A DNA stretch of 64,000 nt from an uncultured Pelagimonas sp. (lineage in GTDB: Bacteria > Pseudomonadota > Alphaproteobacteria > Rhodobacterales > Rhodobacteraceae). The stretch is from contig CANMIH010000013.1 of the NCBI GenBank assembly GCA_947497905.1, positions 1 to 64,000 of the forward strand. Direction: 5' to 3'. The translations under genes were made by a program, and so were the position numbers. This document shows positions 1-8,618 of the stretch, one piece after another; positions within the stretch are counted from its first letter, which is position 1, and each line of letters begins with the position of its first letter. Under the pieces are notes generated by a model. That model was given only the letters and a program-made list of their open reading frames with translations, ran no database searches and was not told the origin of the DNA.

Positions 1-2
1 GC

Positions 3-77
3 GCTCCGTTCGTCTATCGGTTAGGACGCCAGGTTTTCAACCTGGAAAGAGGGGTTCGATTCCCCTACGGAGTACCA
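3..77 (+). tRNA. tRNA-Glu (TTC), copy 1 of 3
   Basis: A 75-nt cloverleaf with the 3' CCA encoded. The acceptor arm pairs GCTCCGT with ACGGAGT (first pair G-T), and the T-arm contains GGTTCGATTCC. The anticodon stem CCAGG/CCTGG encloses the loop TTTTCAA, which gives anticodon TTC. It is identical in sequence to the next two copies. The window begins two bases upstream, so further copies before it cannot be excluded. Confidence 0.97.
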
Positions 78-111
78 TTGGTGTAAAAGTACCGGCACAT
101 GTCGATAATGT

Positions 112-186
112 GCTCCGTTCGTCTATCGGTTAGGACGCCAGGTTTTCAACCTGGAAAGAGGGGTTCGATTCCCCTACGGAGTACCA
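112..186 (+). tRNA. tRNA-Glu (TTC), copy 2 of 3
   Basis: This copy is identical to the first tRNA-Glu, with anticodon TTC and encoded CCA. The 34-nt spacer before it and the 30-nt spacer after it share words such as GGCACATG, which suggests the array grew by tandem duplication of a unit of roughly 105-109 bp. The three genes are probably co-transcribed. Confidence 0.97.
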
Positions 187-216
187 TCGATGTAACATCG
201 GCACATGCGACAGTGT

Positions 217-291
217 GCTCCGTTCGTCTATCGGTTAGGACGCCAGGTTTTCAACCTGGAAAGAGGGGTTCGATTCCCCTACGGAGTACCA
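217..291 (+). tRNA. tRNA-Glu (TTC), copy 3 of 3
   Basis: Third identical copy with anticodon TTC and encoded CCA. The 89 bp after it, up to the end of the convergent cobS gene, hold no gene that I can recognise and no clear hairpin terminator. Confidence 0.97.
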
Positions 292-380
292 CGCGGCTTT
301 CTCAAGAAAATCTGAATGTTTGGCGTGAGCTCTGGCTGTGGTTCTTTGCTTTGGCGGCCTGTGCGTAGGTCGCGACGGGC

Positions 381-1115
381 TCAGAGCAAAGCTGAGAGCA
401 CGATCCAACCTGTTGTTTCGCTGGCCAGCTGAACCGCGCCAAGCACGTCACCGGTTTGGCCGCCAATTCGGCGTTTCGCGATATGCGACAAGGCCCAGGC
501 GGTGGCGATCATTGGTAGCAGAGCCCAAACTGCGGCCAATCCAATCAGAGGAAGCACCGCAAGGCAAAGCAGAGCGCCGGGCAAAAGTACCTGCAGGGGC
601 TGGCGCCCGGCCATATGTCCCATGCCGTCTGTGCGCGCAGGGGGGACAAGAACAAGAACGCCCAGCATGATCAGGCGGCTTGCGATGGCTGTAAAGACAA
701 AGGCAGGCAGCAACGCGGGCGCATAGCTCGCGATACTTGTGCCCATCAGAGCCAGCGCAAGTCCCAAAGCCAGAACACCATAAGATCCTATGCGGCTGTC
801 CCGCATGATCTCCATCACGTGGTCCCGATCGCGACCTCCGCCCATGCCATCGGCGTAATCCGCCAGCCCGTCGTGATGTAATCCGCCGGTCACAAGCCCA
901 AGGGCCGTGATGCCCAAAAGTCCGGCAGTGGCGGGAGATGCCCCAATGGCCAAAGCGGCGGTTGCGATCAGCCCGGCAATCAGGCCAATAGGAAGGCCGA
1001 TCAGGGGAAAGGCCCACTGGGTGTCTTTCAGTTCTGGAGCTTTGCCCTCAATGCGTCCGGCGGGCAGTCGGGTCAGCAACATCAAGGCGATTCGGAGTTC
1101 GTTGAAGCGGCGCAT
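381..1115 (-). CDS. cobS: Adenosylcobinamide-GDP ribazoletransferase (cobalamin synthase)
   Basis: Membrane enzyme of the nucleotide-loop pathway that joins adenosylcobinamide-GDP and alpha-ribazole to give adenosylcobalamin (CobV in the Pseudomonas denitrificans nomenclature). The protein is 244 aa and mostly hydrophobic. It carries the family-typical acidic segment HHDGLADYADGMGG followed by RDSRIGSYG. I start at the Met of MRRFNELRIALM, because the 11 codons upstream fall in the cobT-cobS intergenic hairpin and an AAAGG lies just before this ATG. It is the last gene of the cobU-cobT-cobS minus-strand unit, 59 bp after cobT. Confidence 0.95.
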   Translation of the reverse strand: MRRFNELRIALMLLTRLPAGRIEGKAPELKDTQWAFPLIGLPIGLIAGLIATAALAIGASPATAGLLGITALGLVTGGLHHDGLADYADGMGGGRDRDHVMEIMRDSRIGSYGVLALGLALALMGTSIASYAPALLPAFVFTAIASRLIMLGVLVLVPPARTDGMGHMAGRQPLQVLLPGALLCLAVLPLIGLAAVWALLPMIATAWALSHIAKRRIGGQTGDVLGAVQLASETTGWIVLSALL

Positions 1116-1137
1116 GGCTGACCTTTTGAGGTGGACA

Positions 1138-1160
1138 CGGCAGGGCAAGACACCCTGCCG
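1138..1160 (-). other. Intercistronic hairpin between cobT and cobS
   Basis: Perfect 8-bp inverted repeat CGGCAGGG/CCCTGCCG with a 7-nt loop in the 59-bp gap between cobT and cobS. No T tract follows on the minus strand, so it looks more like an RNA processing or stability element than a true terminator. Confidence 0.5.
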
Positions 1161-1174
1161 CAGTGGTTCAAAGT

Positions 1175-2191
1175 TTAGGCGTCAGACACACCGGCTTCTG
1201 CGAAGGTGGCCATGCCATTGTGGCAGGCCAGTGCACCGCGCAGGATATTCAGTGCGAGCGCGGCCCCGGACCCTTCCCCAAGCGCCATTTTGAAATCAAG
1301 CACTGCCTCTTTTCCCATGCCGTCCAGCAACAGGTGGTGGCCGGGTTCGGCGCTGGCATGGCCCACAAGGCAGTGGTCGAGAAGGCCAGAATCAGTGGCA
1401 TGCAGCGGCGCGACCGAGGCGGTGCAGATGTAGCCATCCAACATGACAGGGATTCGTAGCGCGCGGGCGGCCAGTACCGCTCCGCAGATCGCGGCCTGTT
1501 CGCGACCACCAACGGCCTGCAGAATCTCCATCTTTTCAGCGCTGCCATGCAGAGTGACTGCGCGGCTGACCACATCCGCCTTGCGGCGGACACCTTCGTC
1601 GTCAGAGCCTGTGCCACGGCCAACCCAGGCGCGGGCCTCGCCGCCGAACACAGCATGTGCAAGTGCGGCTGCGGTGGTCGAATTGCCAATCCCCATTTCG
1701 CCAAGAACCAAGATATCCGCTTCGGGATCAACCGCATCGGCCCCGGCTTGCATCGCGGCCAGACATTCGCTTTCGGTCATGGCGCGCGAAGTTGTAAAAT
1801 CCTGCGTCGGGTTGTCGAGATCAAGCGCAACCACCGACAGGTCTGCTCCGGCAACTTTGCAGAGCTGGTTGATTGCGGCGCCCCCGGCTTTGAAGTTGGC
1901 GACCATCTGGTGCGTCACTTCCTGCGGGAAAGGGTTGACCCCCTGAGCGCAGATGCCGTGGTTTCCAGCGAAAACAATGGCTTGCGCTTTGTTGATTTCG
2001 GGCTGTGCGGTGCCGCGCCATCCTGCCATGAACACAGCGAGCTCTTCCAGCCGGCCCAGAGAGCCGGGCGGTTTGGTCAGTGTGTTCTGACGGGCCACGG
2101 CGGCCTCGGCTGCGGCAGAGTCGTAGCTTGGCAGATCGGCTGTCAGGGCCGAGACGGCCTCAAGTGAGCTGAATTTGGGCAAGGATGTCAT
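1175..2191 (-). CDS. cobT: Nicotinate-nucleotide-dimethylbenzimidazole phosphoribosyltransferase
   Basis: Makes alpha-ribazole phosphate from nicotinate mononucleotide and 5,6-dimethylbenzimidazole, the base supplied by BluB in the neighbouring operon (named CobU in P. denitrificans). The 338-aa protein has the expected family length. It shows NTLTKPPGSLGRLEELA near residues 36-52, FAGNHGICAQGV, LGEMGIGNSTTAAAL in the centre, and the C-terminal ALGEGSGAALAL whose Glu fits the catalytic base. The start codon lies inside the 3' end of cobU with a 32-bp overlap, which indicates translational coupling. It should not be confused with the unrelated cobaltochelatase CobT. Confidence 0.97.
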   Translation of the reverse strand: MTSLPKFSSLEAVSALTADLPSYDSAAAEAAVARQNTLTKPPGSLGRLEELAVFMAGWRGTAQPEINKAQAIVFAGNHGICAQGVNPFPQEVTHQMVANFKAGGAAINQLCKVAGADLSVVALDLDNPTQDFTTSRAMTESECLAAMQAGADAVDPEADILVLGEMGIGNSTTAAALAHAVFGGEARAWVGRGTGSDDEGVRRKADVVSRAVTLHGSAEKMEILQAVGGREQAAICGAVLAARALRIPVMLDGYICTASVAPLHATDSGLLDHCLVGHASAEPGHHLLLDGMGKEAVLDFKMALGEGSGAALALNILRGALACHNGMATFAEAGVSDA

Positions 2192-2699
2192 TCGGTTTCA
2201 CCTTCACTGGATAGCCCGAAACGGTCAGATAGACCTCGTCACAGGCGGTGGCGATTTCCTGGTTCACAAGCCCGGCGGCGTCACGAAACGCCCGGGCCAA
2301 TTTATTCTCGGGCACGATACCGGCGCCCACCTCATTGGTTACAAACACCACCGGAGCGGTGAACTCCGGCAAAGCAGCGGCAAGCTCAGCCACGGCCGCG
2401 CGCCAATCGCGTTCTGCCAGCATCAGGTTGGTCAGCCACAGCGTCAGGCAATCCACAAGGCGCGGTTCGCCGCCGTCGCTGTCACGCAGGACACGCAGCA
2501 GATCATACGGTTCTTCGTAGGTTTGCCATTCGGCACCGCGGCGCGATTGGTGCAGAGCGACACGTTCCCCTATTTCAGCGTCAAAGACCTGGCTTGTGGC
2601 GATGTAAACGCCTTTACCAGATTGGCTAAGGGTGATTTGCTCGGCCAAAGTGCTTTTGCCCGACCGTGCGCCCCCTGTGATGAGTATCGACTTTCCCAT
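2160..2699 (-). CDS. cobU: Bifunctional adenosylcobinamide kinase / adenosylcobinamide-phosphate guanylyltransferase
   Basis: Phosphorylates adenosylcobinamide and then transfers GMP from GTP (CobP in P. denitrificans). The protein is 179 aa from MGKSILITGG. It has a P-loop GGARSGKS at residues 9-16, the RVALHQSRRG segment whose His50 matches the guanylylated histidine, and the following WQTYEEP. The longer reading frame upstream is not used, because it would run into bluF, which diverges only 44 bp away. First gene of the cobU-cobT-cobS unit. Confidence 0.96.
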   Translation of the reverse strand: MGKSILITGGARSGKSTLAEQITLSQSGKGVYIATSQVFDAEIGERVALHQSRRGAEWQTYEEPYDLLRVLRDSDGGEPRLVDCLTLWLTNLMLAERDWRAAVAELAAALPEFTAPVVFVTNEVGAGIVPENKLARAFRDAAGLVNQEIATACDEVYLTVSGYPVKVKPNDILAQIQLT

Positions 2700-2743
2700 G
2701 GCCGTGTGACAAAGCACGTTCCCGAAGTCAGGGAAAGAGGCAT

Positions 2744-3325
2744 ATGGCACAACCCGGAGCAAATGAGCTGGTTTTGATCCGCCATGCCCCTGCCGATCAC
2801 GGCGGGCGGCTGTGCGGTCGTACTGATGTACCGGCGGTCATCGACCCGGTGCTGGCCGAAGTGATGCGCGCGGTGATGGCAGATGTTCCTCAGCATCGGA
2901 TGAGCCCGGCGCTGCGCTGTCGTCAAACGGCGGCGGCGATTTTCCCTGAAATCGAGATCACCCAGGATGCCCGTCTTTGGGAGCAGGATTTTGGCGTGCA
3001 GGACGGCATGCGCTTTGAAGATCTGCCTGACCTGGGGAGCCTTGAACTTGAAGAACTGGCCGAACTGAGTGCGGAAAATGGTGAGAGCTTTGCCGACATG
3101 GTTGCACGGGTTCAGCCCGCTTTGATGGAGTGTGCTGAGGCCGTGCGCCAAAGCGGCACGATGGCGGTTGTGGCCCATGCCGGGACAGTGCGCGCGGCTC
3201 TGGCCTTGGCCATGGGGCGTTTGCCTGAAGCGCTGAGTTTTGAAGTTGGAAACATGTCGGTCACGCGGCTTCGGGTGCTGGACGGTGGATTTTCAGTGAT
3301 CTGCACCAATTGGAGCCCGCTGTGA
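2744..3325 (+). CDS. bluF: Histidine phosphatase family protein, probable alpha-ribazole-5'-phosphate phosphatase
   Basis: 193-aa cytosolic protein of the phosphoglycerate-mutase-like histidine phosphatase superfamily. The N-terminal LIRHAPADHGGRLCGRTD supplies the phosphorylated His, although the usual RHG is RHA here. The C-terminal VVAHAGTVRAAL supplies the second His. Its place at the head of a bluFEDCB-type operon suggests that it dephosphorylates alpha-ribazole phosphate, as CobC does in Salmonella; that role is inferred from context. An AAGAGG lies upstream of the ATG. Its stop overlaps the next start (GTGA). Confidence 0.85.
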   Translation: MAQPGANELVLIRHAPADHGGRLCGRTDVPAVIDPVLAEVMRAVMADVPQHRMSPALRCRQTAAAIFPEIEITQDARLWEQDFGVQDGMRFEDLPDLGSLELEELAELSAENGESFADMVARVQPALMECAEAVRQSGTMAVVAHAGTVRAALALAMGRLPEALSFEVGNMSVTRLRVLDGGFSVICTNWSPL

Positions 3326-4110
3326 GCGTGCGGGTGGCCGGTCACTTTGGTGAATGGTTGCAGGGGCGTTTGGGGGCGGATGGTCCGGTTGCCTTGGTGA
3401 CATTGGCCTGCCCGGCATTGGGTGTGCGGGCGACAATTACCCCAGCTGAGCTTTCCCTGACCCAATCCGCGCCGGTGATGGATCTGGCACGTTTGCGCAG
3501 TTTTCTGCACCATCTGGGGCAAGATGAGACAGGTGCCGTTTCGCTGGACATCGAAATGCCGCTTGGCGGTGGGGCTGGGGCGTCGACCGCCTCATTGGTG
3601 GCGATTGGACGTGCTCTGGGCTGTGACACCGATTTGATTGCGCGCGCCTGTGTGGCCACCGAAGGCGCAAGCGATCCGGTGATGTTCGATCAGCCTGATA
3701 CGATTCTATGGGCGCCGCGTGTGGGACAGGTGATTGCGCCGATGGCTGCGGTGCCTGCCTGCGATATAGTTGGCGGCTTCTGGGGTGCCCATCAGCGCAC
3801 CGATCCCTCAGATGTGAATTTTCCAGATATTGGCGATTTGGTACGGGCCTGGGGGCTGGCCGATCGGCTGGACGGATTCGCAGCGCTTGCCACAGAAAGC
3901 GCAGAACGCACCCGCATGTTGCGTGGTCCCTATGATGATCCAATGCTGCATCTCGCGAAAGATCTGGGCGCATTGGGCTATGCCCGTGCGCATACCGGCT
4001 CGGCGCGGGGATTGATTTTTGCCCCCGGCTCTGGCGTACAGGCCGAAACGGCGCTGCGCGAGGCGGGATTGAGCGGTGTGCTCAGGTTCCAGACAGGAGG
4101 TCAGACATGA
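3322..4110 (+). CDS. bluE: GHMP-type L-threonine kinase (BluE/PduX-like) for the aminopropanol linker
   Basis: Phosphorylates L-threonine to L-threonine-3-phosphate, the substrate of the decarboxylase encoded two genes downstream. It is a 262-aa GHMP-superfamily kinase with N-terminal VRVAGHFGEWLQGRLG and the glycine-rich ATP loop PLGGGAGASTAS near residues 81-92. I choose the GTG at 3322 because it overlaps the bluF stop as GTGA and has a TGGAG ribosome-binding site. An in-frame TTG at 3310 would add only four residues. Rhodobacterales are known to use a BluE kinase in this position of the blu operon. The downstream gene overlaps by ATGA. Confidence 0.88.
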   Translation: MSVRVAGHFGEWLQGRLGADGPVALVTLACPALGVRATITPAELSLTQSAPVMDLARLRSFLHHLGQDETGAVSLDIEMPLGGGAGASTASLVAIGRALGCDTDLIARACVATEGASDPVMFDQPDTILWAPRVGQVIAPMAAVPACDIVGGFWGAHQRTDPSDVNFPDIGDLVRAWGLADRLDGFAALATESAERTRMLRGPYDDPMLHLAKDLGALGYARAHTGSARGLIFAPGSGVQAETALREAGLSGVLRFQTGGQT

Positions 4111-5042
4111 GTTTTGCAGCCATGATGTTGGTGGCACTGGCCATTGATGCGGCGGTTGGATGGCCGGACGCGCTGTATCGCAAAATCGGACATCCCGTGG
4201 TCTGGTTGGGCGATCTGATTTCGCGGTACGAAAAACTCTGGAACCATGGGACAGAGTCCTCTCGTCGTTGGAAAGGTGTGATGATCACCCTATTGGTGAC
4301 GCTGGCGGCGGCGGTGCCTGCCGTGCTGCTCCAGAGCCTTCTGCCTGACGGTCTGTTTGGCATTCTTCTAGGCGGTGTATTGGCCTGGCCGTTGGTTGCG
4401 GTCCGCTCGATGTACACCCATGTCGCGGCGGTGGCCGAGCCACTTCAAGCGGGGGATCTGTCGGGTGCTCGCCATGCCGTTTCGATGATTGTGGGGCGTG
4501 ACCCCAATCAATTGGATCAGGCAGGCGTTGCCCGATCTGCGCTGGAAAGCCTCGCTGAAAACACCTCGGATGGCATTGTGGCCCCGGTGTTCTGGGGGCT
4601 GGTGTTCGGATTACCGGGGATTGCGGCCTACAAGGCGATCAACACGATGGATTCGATGATCGGCCATCGCAACGACCGCTATGAAATGTTTGGTAAAGCG
4701 GCGGCTCGGTTGGACGATCTTGTGAATCTGATCCCTGCGCGGCTTACGGGTGTGTTGTTTGCCGCCGTGTCGGGGCGGTTTGGTGAGGCATGGGCCGTGA
4801 TGCGTCGGGATGCGCCCAAACACCGCTCGCCCAACGCGGGCTGGCCCGAAGGGGCGATGGCCGCCGGGTTGCAGGTGCGCCTGTCGGGACCGCGTGTCTA
4901 TGGTGACCGGATTGCCGAAGAACCGTGGCTCAATGGCACGTCTCCAGATCCCATTCCTTTGTCGCTATCAGAGGGGCTTGCGCTCTATACCCGCGCCATG
5001 ATGCTGATGGCGGGGGCGCTGGCCCTCATGGCTTTGATATAA
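4107..5042 (+). CDS. cbiB: Adenosylcobinamide-phosphate synthase (CbiB/CobD family, BluD position)
   Basis: Membrane protein that attaches (R)-1-aminopropan-2-ol phosphate to adenosylcobyric acid to form adenosylcobinamide phosphate. It is 311 aa with several hydrophobic helices. It contains DAAVGWPDALYRKIGHPVVWLG at the N-terminus, the conserved ESLAENTSDGIVAPVFWG around residues 149-166, and YKAINTMDSMIGHRN. The ATGA overlap with bluE and the 9-bp gap to the decarboxylase place it in the bluFEDCB operon. The family is called CobD in P. denitrificans and CbiB in Salmonella. Confidence 0.96.
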   Translation: MSFAAMMLVALAIDAAVGWPDALYRKIGHPVVWLGDLISRYEKLWNHGTESSRRWKGVMITLLVTLAAAVPAVLLQSLLPDGLFGILLGGVLAWPLVAVRSMYTHVAAVAEPLQAGDLSGARHAVSMIVGRDPNQLDQAGVARSALESLAENTSDGIVAPVFWGLVFGLPGIAAYKAINTMDSMIGHRNDRYEMFGKAAARLDDLVNLIPARLTGVLFAAVSGRFGEAWAVMRRDAPKHRSPNAGWPEGAMAAGLQVRLSGPRVYGDRIAEEPWLNGTSPDPIPLSLSEGLALYTRAMMLMAGALALMALI

Positions 5043-5051
5043 GAGGCAGCA

Positions 5052-6059
5052 ATGCGCGATCACGGTGGCAATCTTGACTGGGCCATGCGCCAGTTTGGTG
5101 GGGAAGATTGGATTGACCTTTCGACGGGAATCAATCCGGTGGCCTATCCTGTGGGGGACATCCCGGCGCGGTCTTGGGAAGTTTTGCCGACGCGCAGTGA
5201 TATGGCGGGCCTGAGTGCTGCGGCGCAGGCGGCGTACCGCACGGGGGCACAGCTGGTGCCGCTGGCGGGCGCACAGTCTGCGATTCAGTTGGTGCCTTAT
5301 CTGCGTGAGATCGGCGAAGCCCGCATTTTGGTGCCAACCTATAATGAACACGCGGCTGCGCTGCGCCACGCAGGATGGCCGGTGCAAGAGATTTCAGACA
5401 CTGGGGGTGGCTCCGCTGCGCGTCTGGCCCAGCTTGAAGGCGCGGATCTTGCGGTTGTGGTCAACCCCAACAATCCCGACGGGTCGCGCTATAGCCCCGA
5501 GGATTTATTGGCCCTTGCTGACAAGGTCGGGTTGCTCGTCGTGGATGAAAGCTTTGGCGACCCTGAGCCGGAGCTGTCGATTGCGACCCACGTGACGGAA
5601 GACACCCAAAACATCGTTGTGATGCGGTCTTTTGGCAAGTTTTACGGCCTGGCAGGGGTGCGCCTCGGGTTCGCGCTCACGGGGGCAGAAATGGCTGAAA
5701 CACTCCGCGGCATGGCGGGGCCATGGCCGGTTCCGGGACCAGCAATCGCCATCGCAACCCGCGCTTTGGCCGATCAAGCGTGGCAGAGTGAAACCTGTAT
5801 TCGGTTGCGTGAAGATGCGGCGCGACTGGATGCTTTGGCCGCGCACGCGGGATGGCGACTGGTCGGAGGATCACCACTGTTTCGGACATATTCGACCCCC
5901 AATGCCGAGGAGGCGCAGCGTCACTTGGCAGAGCGGCAAATCTGGTCGCGCATTTTTCCGTGGTCGCCGGACTGGATCAGGTTAGGATTGCCTGCCGGAG
6001 CGGCGCAGTGGGCCCGGTTGCAAGAGACGCTGGCAGGAGAGGTCGCGCATGGAATTTGA
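5052..6059 (+). CDS. cobC: L-threonine-O-3-phosphate decarboxylase (PLP enzyme)
   Basis: Fold-type I PLP enzyme of 335 aa that decarboxylates threonine phosphate to aminopropanol phosphate for CbiB. Seen are the N-terminal WIDLSTGINPVAYPV, the cofactor-contacting VVNPNNPDGSRY, VVDESFGDPEPE, and the Schiff-base segment RSFGKFYGLAGVRLGF containing the catalytic Lys. It corresponds to CobC of P. denitrificans, CobD of Salmonella and BluC of the blu operon. Its 3' end overlaps bluB by 11 bp. Confidence 0.95.
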   Translation: MRDHGGNLDWAMRQFGGEDWIDLSTGINPVAYPVGDIPARSWEVLPTRSDMAGLSAAAQAAYRTGAQLVPLAGAQSAIQLVPYLREIGEARILVPTYNEHAAALRHAGWPVQEISDTGGGSAARLAQLEGADLAVVVNPNNPDGSRYSPEDLLALADKVGLLVVDESFGDPEPELSIATHVTEDTQNIVVMRSFGKFYGLAGVRLGFALTGAEMAETLRGMAGPWPVPGPAIAIATRALADQAWQSETCIRLREDAARLDALAAHAGWRLVGGSPLFRTYSTPNAEEAQRHLAERQIWSRIFPWSPDWIRLGLPAGAAQWARLQETLAGEVAHGI

Positions 6060-6672
6060 CACCAGCACCTTTGACGCGATGACTGAAGTTCTGCGGTGGC
6101 GCCGGGATGTGCGCCATTTCAGAACCGATCCCATTCCCGAGGTGGATCTGGATATTCTCAAGGCCGCAATGGATTTGGCGCCCTCTGTCGGCAATGCGCG
6201 GCCCTGGCGGGTGTTGCGTGTGCGCGATCCCAAGGTGATGGCCGAGGCGCGGGCGATTTTCGAAGCCTGCAATGCGGCCGCCGCTGGCAGCTATGACGGG
6301 GATCAGCGCGACGATTACATGGCGTTGAAACTGTCCGGTCTGGACGATGCGCCGGTGCAGCTTTGTGTGTTTACCGAAACCGCGCCGGAAGAAGGCCATG
6401 GGCTGGGCCGGGCCACCATGCCGGAAACGCTCGGACAATCGACGGCCATGGCGGTTTACTCCATGATGTTGACCGCGCGGGCGATGAACATCGGCGCGGG
6501 CATGGTGTCGATCTTGGAGCCGGGCAAGATCGAGGCGCTGTTTGAGGTGCCAGAGACCTGGCAGTTCTCAAGCTGGATCTGTGTGGGCTATCCGCAGAAA
6601 ATGGATGACACGCCGCTGCTGCACCGAAGTGGGTGGCAGGAGAACACCACCACGGTTTGGGAAGACCGATAA
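6049..6672 (+). CDS. bluB: 5,6-dimethylbenzimidazole synthase
   Basis: Flavin-destroying, oxygen-dependent enzyme of the nitroreductase fold that converts reduced FMN to the lower ligand 5,6-dimethylbenzimidazole. The protein is 207 aa. Family features are RWRRDVRHFRTDPIP near residue 16, MDLAPSVGNARPWR, and GWQENTTTVWE at the C-terminus. Last gene of the blu operon, starting inside the end of cobC. Presence of BluB implies that this organism makes true B12 with its own base when oxygen is available. Confidence 0.96.
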   Translation: MEFDTSTFDAMTEVLRWRRDVRHFRTDPIPEVDLDILKAAMDLAPSVGNARPWRVLRVRDPKVMAEARAIFEACNAAAAGSYDGDQRDDYMALKLSGLDDAPVQLCVFTETAPEEGHGLGRATMPETLGQSTAMAVYSMMLTARAMNIGAGMVSILEPGKIEALFEVPETWQFSSWICVGYPQKMDDTPLLHRSGWQENTTTVWEDR

Positions 6673-6675
6673 GCG

Positions 6676-6702
6676 ATCAGGGGAGGGGCATTGCCCCCTG
6701 AT
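6676..6702. terminator. Hairpin between convergent bluB and cobQ
   Basis: Perfect inverted repeat ATCAGGGG/CCCCTGAT with an 11-nt loop, starting 4 bp after the bluB stop and 39 bp from the cobQ stop. It is well placed to end both convergent transcripts, but it lacks a T tract on either strand. Its core GGGGCATTGCCCC resembles the first hairpin of the two-hairpin repeat seen at 21156. Confidence 0.5.
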
Positions 6703-6740
6703 GCGTGGTATGTCTGCCAGAGTGTTAGTGACTTAGAGTT

Positions 6741-8186
6741 TTAGCGTGCGCAGGCCAAAAGGCCGTCGACGTCCAGATGAGTTTCCATGTGATCCGCCAG
6801 CCGGTCGAGCGTGGTCTCGACTGTGGCGTCATAGCTGTCACCGCTGCTGGAGCCGCCGACGCTCTCCAGCCATGCCGCGCGAAACGCATCGTCTCGGAAC
6901 ATCCCGTGAAGATAGCTTCCCGCGATTTTGCCGTTGGCGCTGATGGCACCCTCTGGACTGCCGTCGATTATGCCAAAGGGGCGGGCGCGGTCAGGGCCAG
7001 AGGATCGCCCGATATGGATTTCATACCCATGAAAGGCTTTGCCGCTCGGGGCGTGAACAGCCTCCACTTCGGTCAGGCGTTTGTCGCCGGTCATTTCGGT
7101 CTCAATATCAAGCAGGCCCAGACCCGGGGTTTCGCCTGCGGGGCCTTCGATACCTTGAGGGTCGCGGATGATCTGACCCAACATCTGATAGCCGCCGCAG
7201 ATCCCCAGAACATGGCCACCCCGCCGCATATGGGCTTGAAGATCAATGTCCCAGCCCTGCGCACGCAGGAAGGCCAGATCGCCAATCGTGGATTTGCTGC
7301 CGGGTAGGATGACCACATCCGTGTCGCCGGGCAGGGGCTGGCCTGCGCGCAGCATGGTTAGGCGAACACCGGGTTCCTGTGCGAGCGGGTCGAGATCGTC
7401 AAAGTTTGCCATACGCGACAGGCAAAGGCAGACAACGTGCAATCCGTTGTCACGGGTCGGTGTGCCAACATCCAGCGCATCTTCGGCTGGCAGTTGCCAG
7501 GCGTCAGCGAACCAAGGTGCCACACCAAAGCCGCGCCAGCCGGTGTGATCAGCGATCATCTGATACCCATCGTCGAACAGGCTCGGATCGCCGCGAAACT
7601 TGTTGATCATAAAGCCCGCCACCAGAGCAGCATCGTCTGGGGCAATCACAGCCTGCGTGCCCACGATCTGCGCAATCACACCGCCGCGGTCGATGTCACC
7701 GCATAGAATCACGGGGACCTGGGCGGCCTGCGCAAAGCCCATATTGGCGATGTCGCCCTTGCGCAGATTGACCTCTGCGGGGCTGCCTGCGCCTTCAACA
7801 ATCACAAGATCATATTTTGATTTGAGCCGCTGAAAGCTCTCTTGAACCGCCTGCATCAGCGTGGGTTTGAGCTTGGCATAATCACGGGCCTTGGCGGTGG
7901 TCAGGCGTTTTCCCTGTACCACAACCTGCGCGCCAACATCGGTTTCGGGCTTCAAAAGCACCGGGTTCATATCTGTGTGGGGGCGCAGACCACAGGCCAG
8001 CGCCTGAAGCGCCTGCGCGCGGCCAATTTCACCTCCGTCCGAGGTCACGGCGGCGTTGTTTGACATGTTTTGCGGCTTAAAAGGCGCAACCGACAACCCC
8101 CGCCGGGTTGCGGCCCGGCACAGCCCAGCCACCAGCATGGATTTCCCGACATTTGAGCCGGTGCCTTGGATCATCAGCGCTGTCAT
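6741..8186 (-). CDS. cobQ: Cobyric acid synthase (adenosylcobyrinate a,c-diamide amidotransferase)
   Basis: Amidates four side chains of the corrin ring using glutamine and ATP. The 481-aa protein has an N-terminal dethiobiotin-synthetase-like domain with the P-loop [21 protein letters not shown] and [15 protein letters not shown]. The C-terminal class I glutamine amidotransferase domain has [12 protein letters not shown] containing the nucleophilic Cys. I start at [10 protein letters not shown] because the eight residues upstream precede the conserved fold. It ends the minus-strand unit cobO-lin0512-lin0512-cobQ, 87 bp after the second Lin0512 gene. Confidence 0.96.
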   Translation of the reverse strand: MTALMIQGTGSNVGKSMLVAGLCRAATRRGLSVAPFKPQNMSNNAAVTSDGGEIGRAQALQALACGLRPHTDMNPVLLKPETDVGAQVVVQGKRLTTAKARDYAKLKPTLMQAVQESFQRLKSKYDLVIVEGAGSPAEVNLRKGDIANMGFAQAAQVPVILCGDIDRGGVIAQIVGTQAVIAPDDAALVAGFMINKFRGDPSLFDDGYQMIADHTGWRGFGVAPWFADAWQLPAEDALDVGTPTRDNGLHVVCLCLSRMANFDDLDPLAQEPGVRLTMLRAGQPLPGDTDVVILPGSKSTIGDLAFLRAQGWDIDLQAHMRRGGHVLGICGGYQMLGQIIRDPQGIEGPAGETPGLGLLDIETEMTGDKRLTEVEAVHAPSGKAFHGYEIHIGRSSGPDRARPFGIIDGSPEGAISANGKIAGSYLHGMFRDDAFRAAWLESVGGSSSGDSYDATVETTLDRLADHMETHLDVDGLLACAR

Positions 8187-8273
8187 TTGCGTACCCTCAT
8201 CTTGCCGCAAGTCTGCCCCTAAACCCGTTTCACGTCTGAGGCAATCGCGGCAAAATGAAAGGCTGTCGCGGCG

Positions 8274-8618
8274 TCAGGCCTGCATTGGCATAAAGGCCTC
8301 AACTGCGGCTTGGGCGATTACGGTGATCTCGCCTGTGTCTGGATTGGTGACGTTTAGACCGCCAAACACGGCTTTGACCTCGGCCCGGCCACGCGGCAGG
8401 GTTTTGGCAAGCTCAGCGCAATCCACCTGATCCGGGTCTTGCACGGCGACCGTGACCTGCACCCGCATTTCGGTGTGTGGAATGTTCAATGCACCAAACA
8501 TAGGGATCGAGCTGTGACGCAGCGCGTCCTGGATCGCCCGGCCTGCGGCTTTGGTATAATCCATCCCATGCAGGTCATTGCCCATACCCATTTCGATGAT
8601 GAAACGCTGGTCGCTCAT
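8274..8618 (-). CDS. Lin0512 family conserved protein, motif-retaining paralog
   Basis: A 114-aa protein of the Lin0512 family, whose biochemical function is unknown. The family signature GxGxDxHG is intact here as GMGNDLHG near residues 11-18, followed by DYTKAAGRAIQDALRHSSI. I start at MSDQRFIIEMG because this ATG overlaps the upstream gene's stop as ATGA and is preceded by GGAGGAG. It lies between cobO and cobQ together with a paralog lacking the motif, so a link to corrinoid metabolism is a reasonable inference only. Confidence 0.85.
   Translation of the reverse strand: MSDQRFIIEMGMGNDLHGMDYTKAAGRAIQDALRHSSIPMFGALNIPHTEMRVQVTVAVQDPDQVDCAELAKTLPRGRAEVKAVFGGLNVTNPDTGEITVIAQAAVEAFMPMQA

Noticed and set aside
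3-291. CRISPR-like direct repeats with about 105-109-bp period
   Set aside because: The repeats fold as complete tRNA-Glu genes; spacers are similar to each other, not unique.
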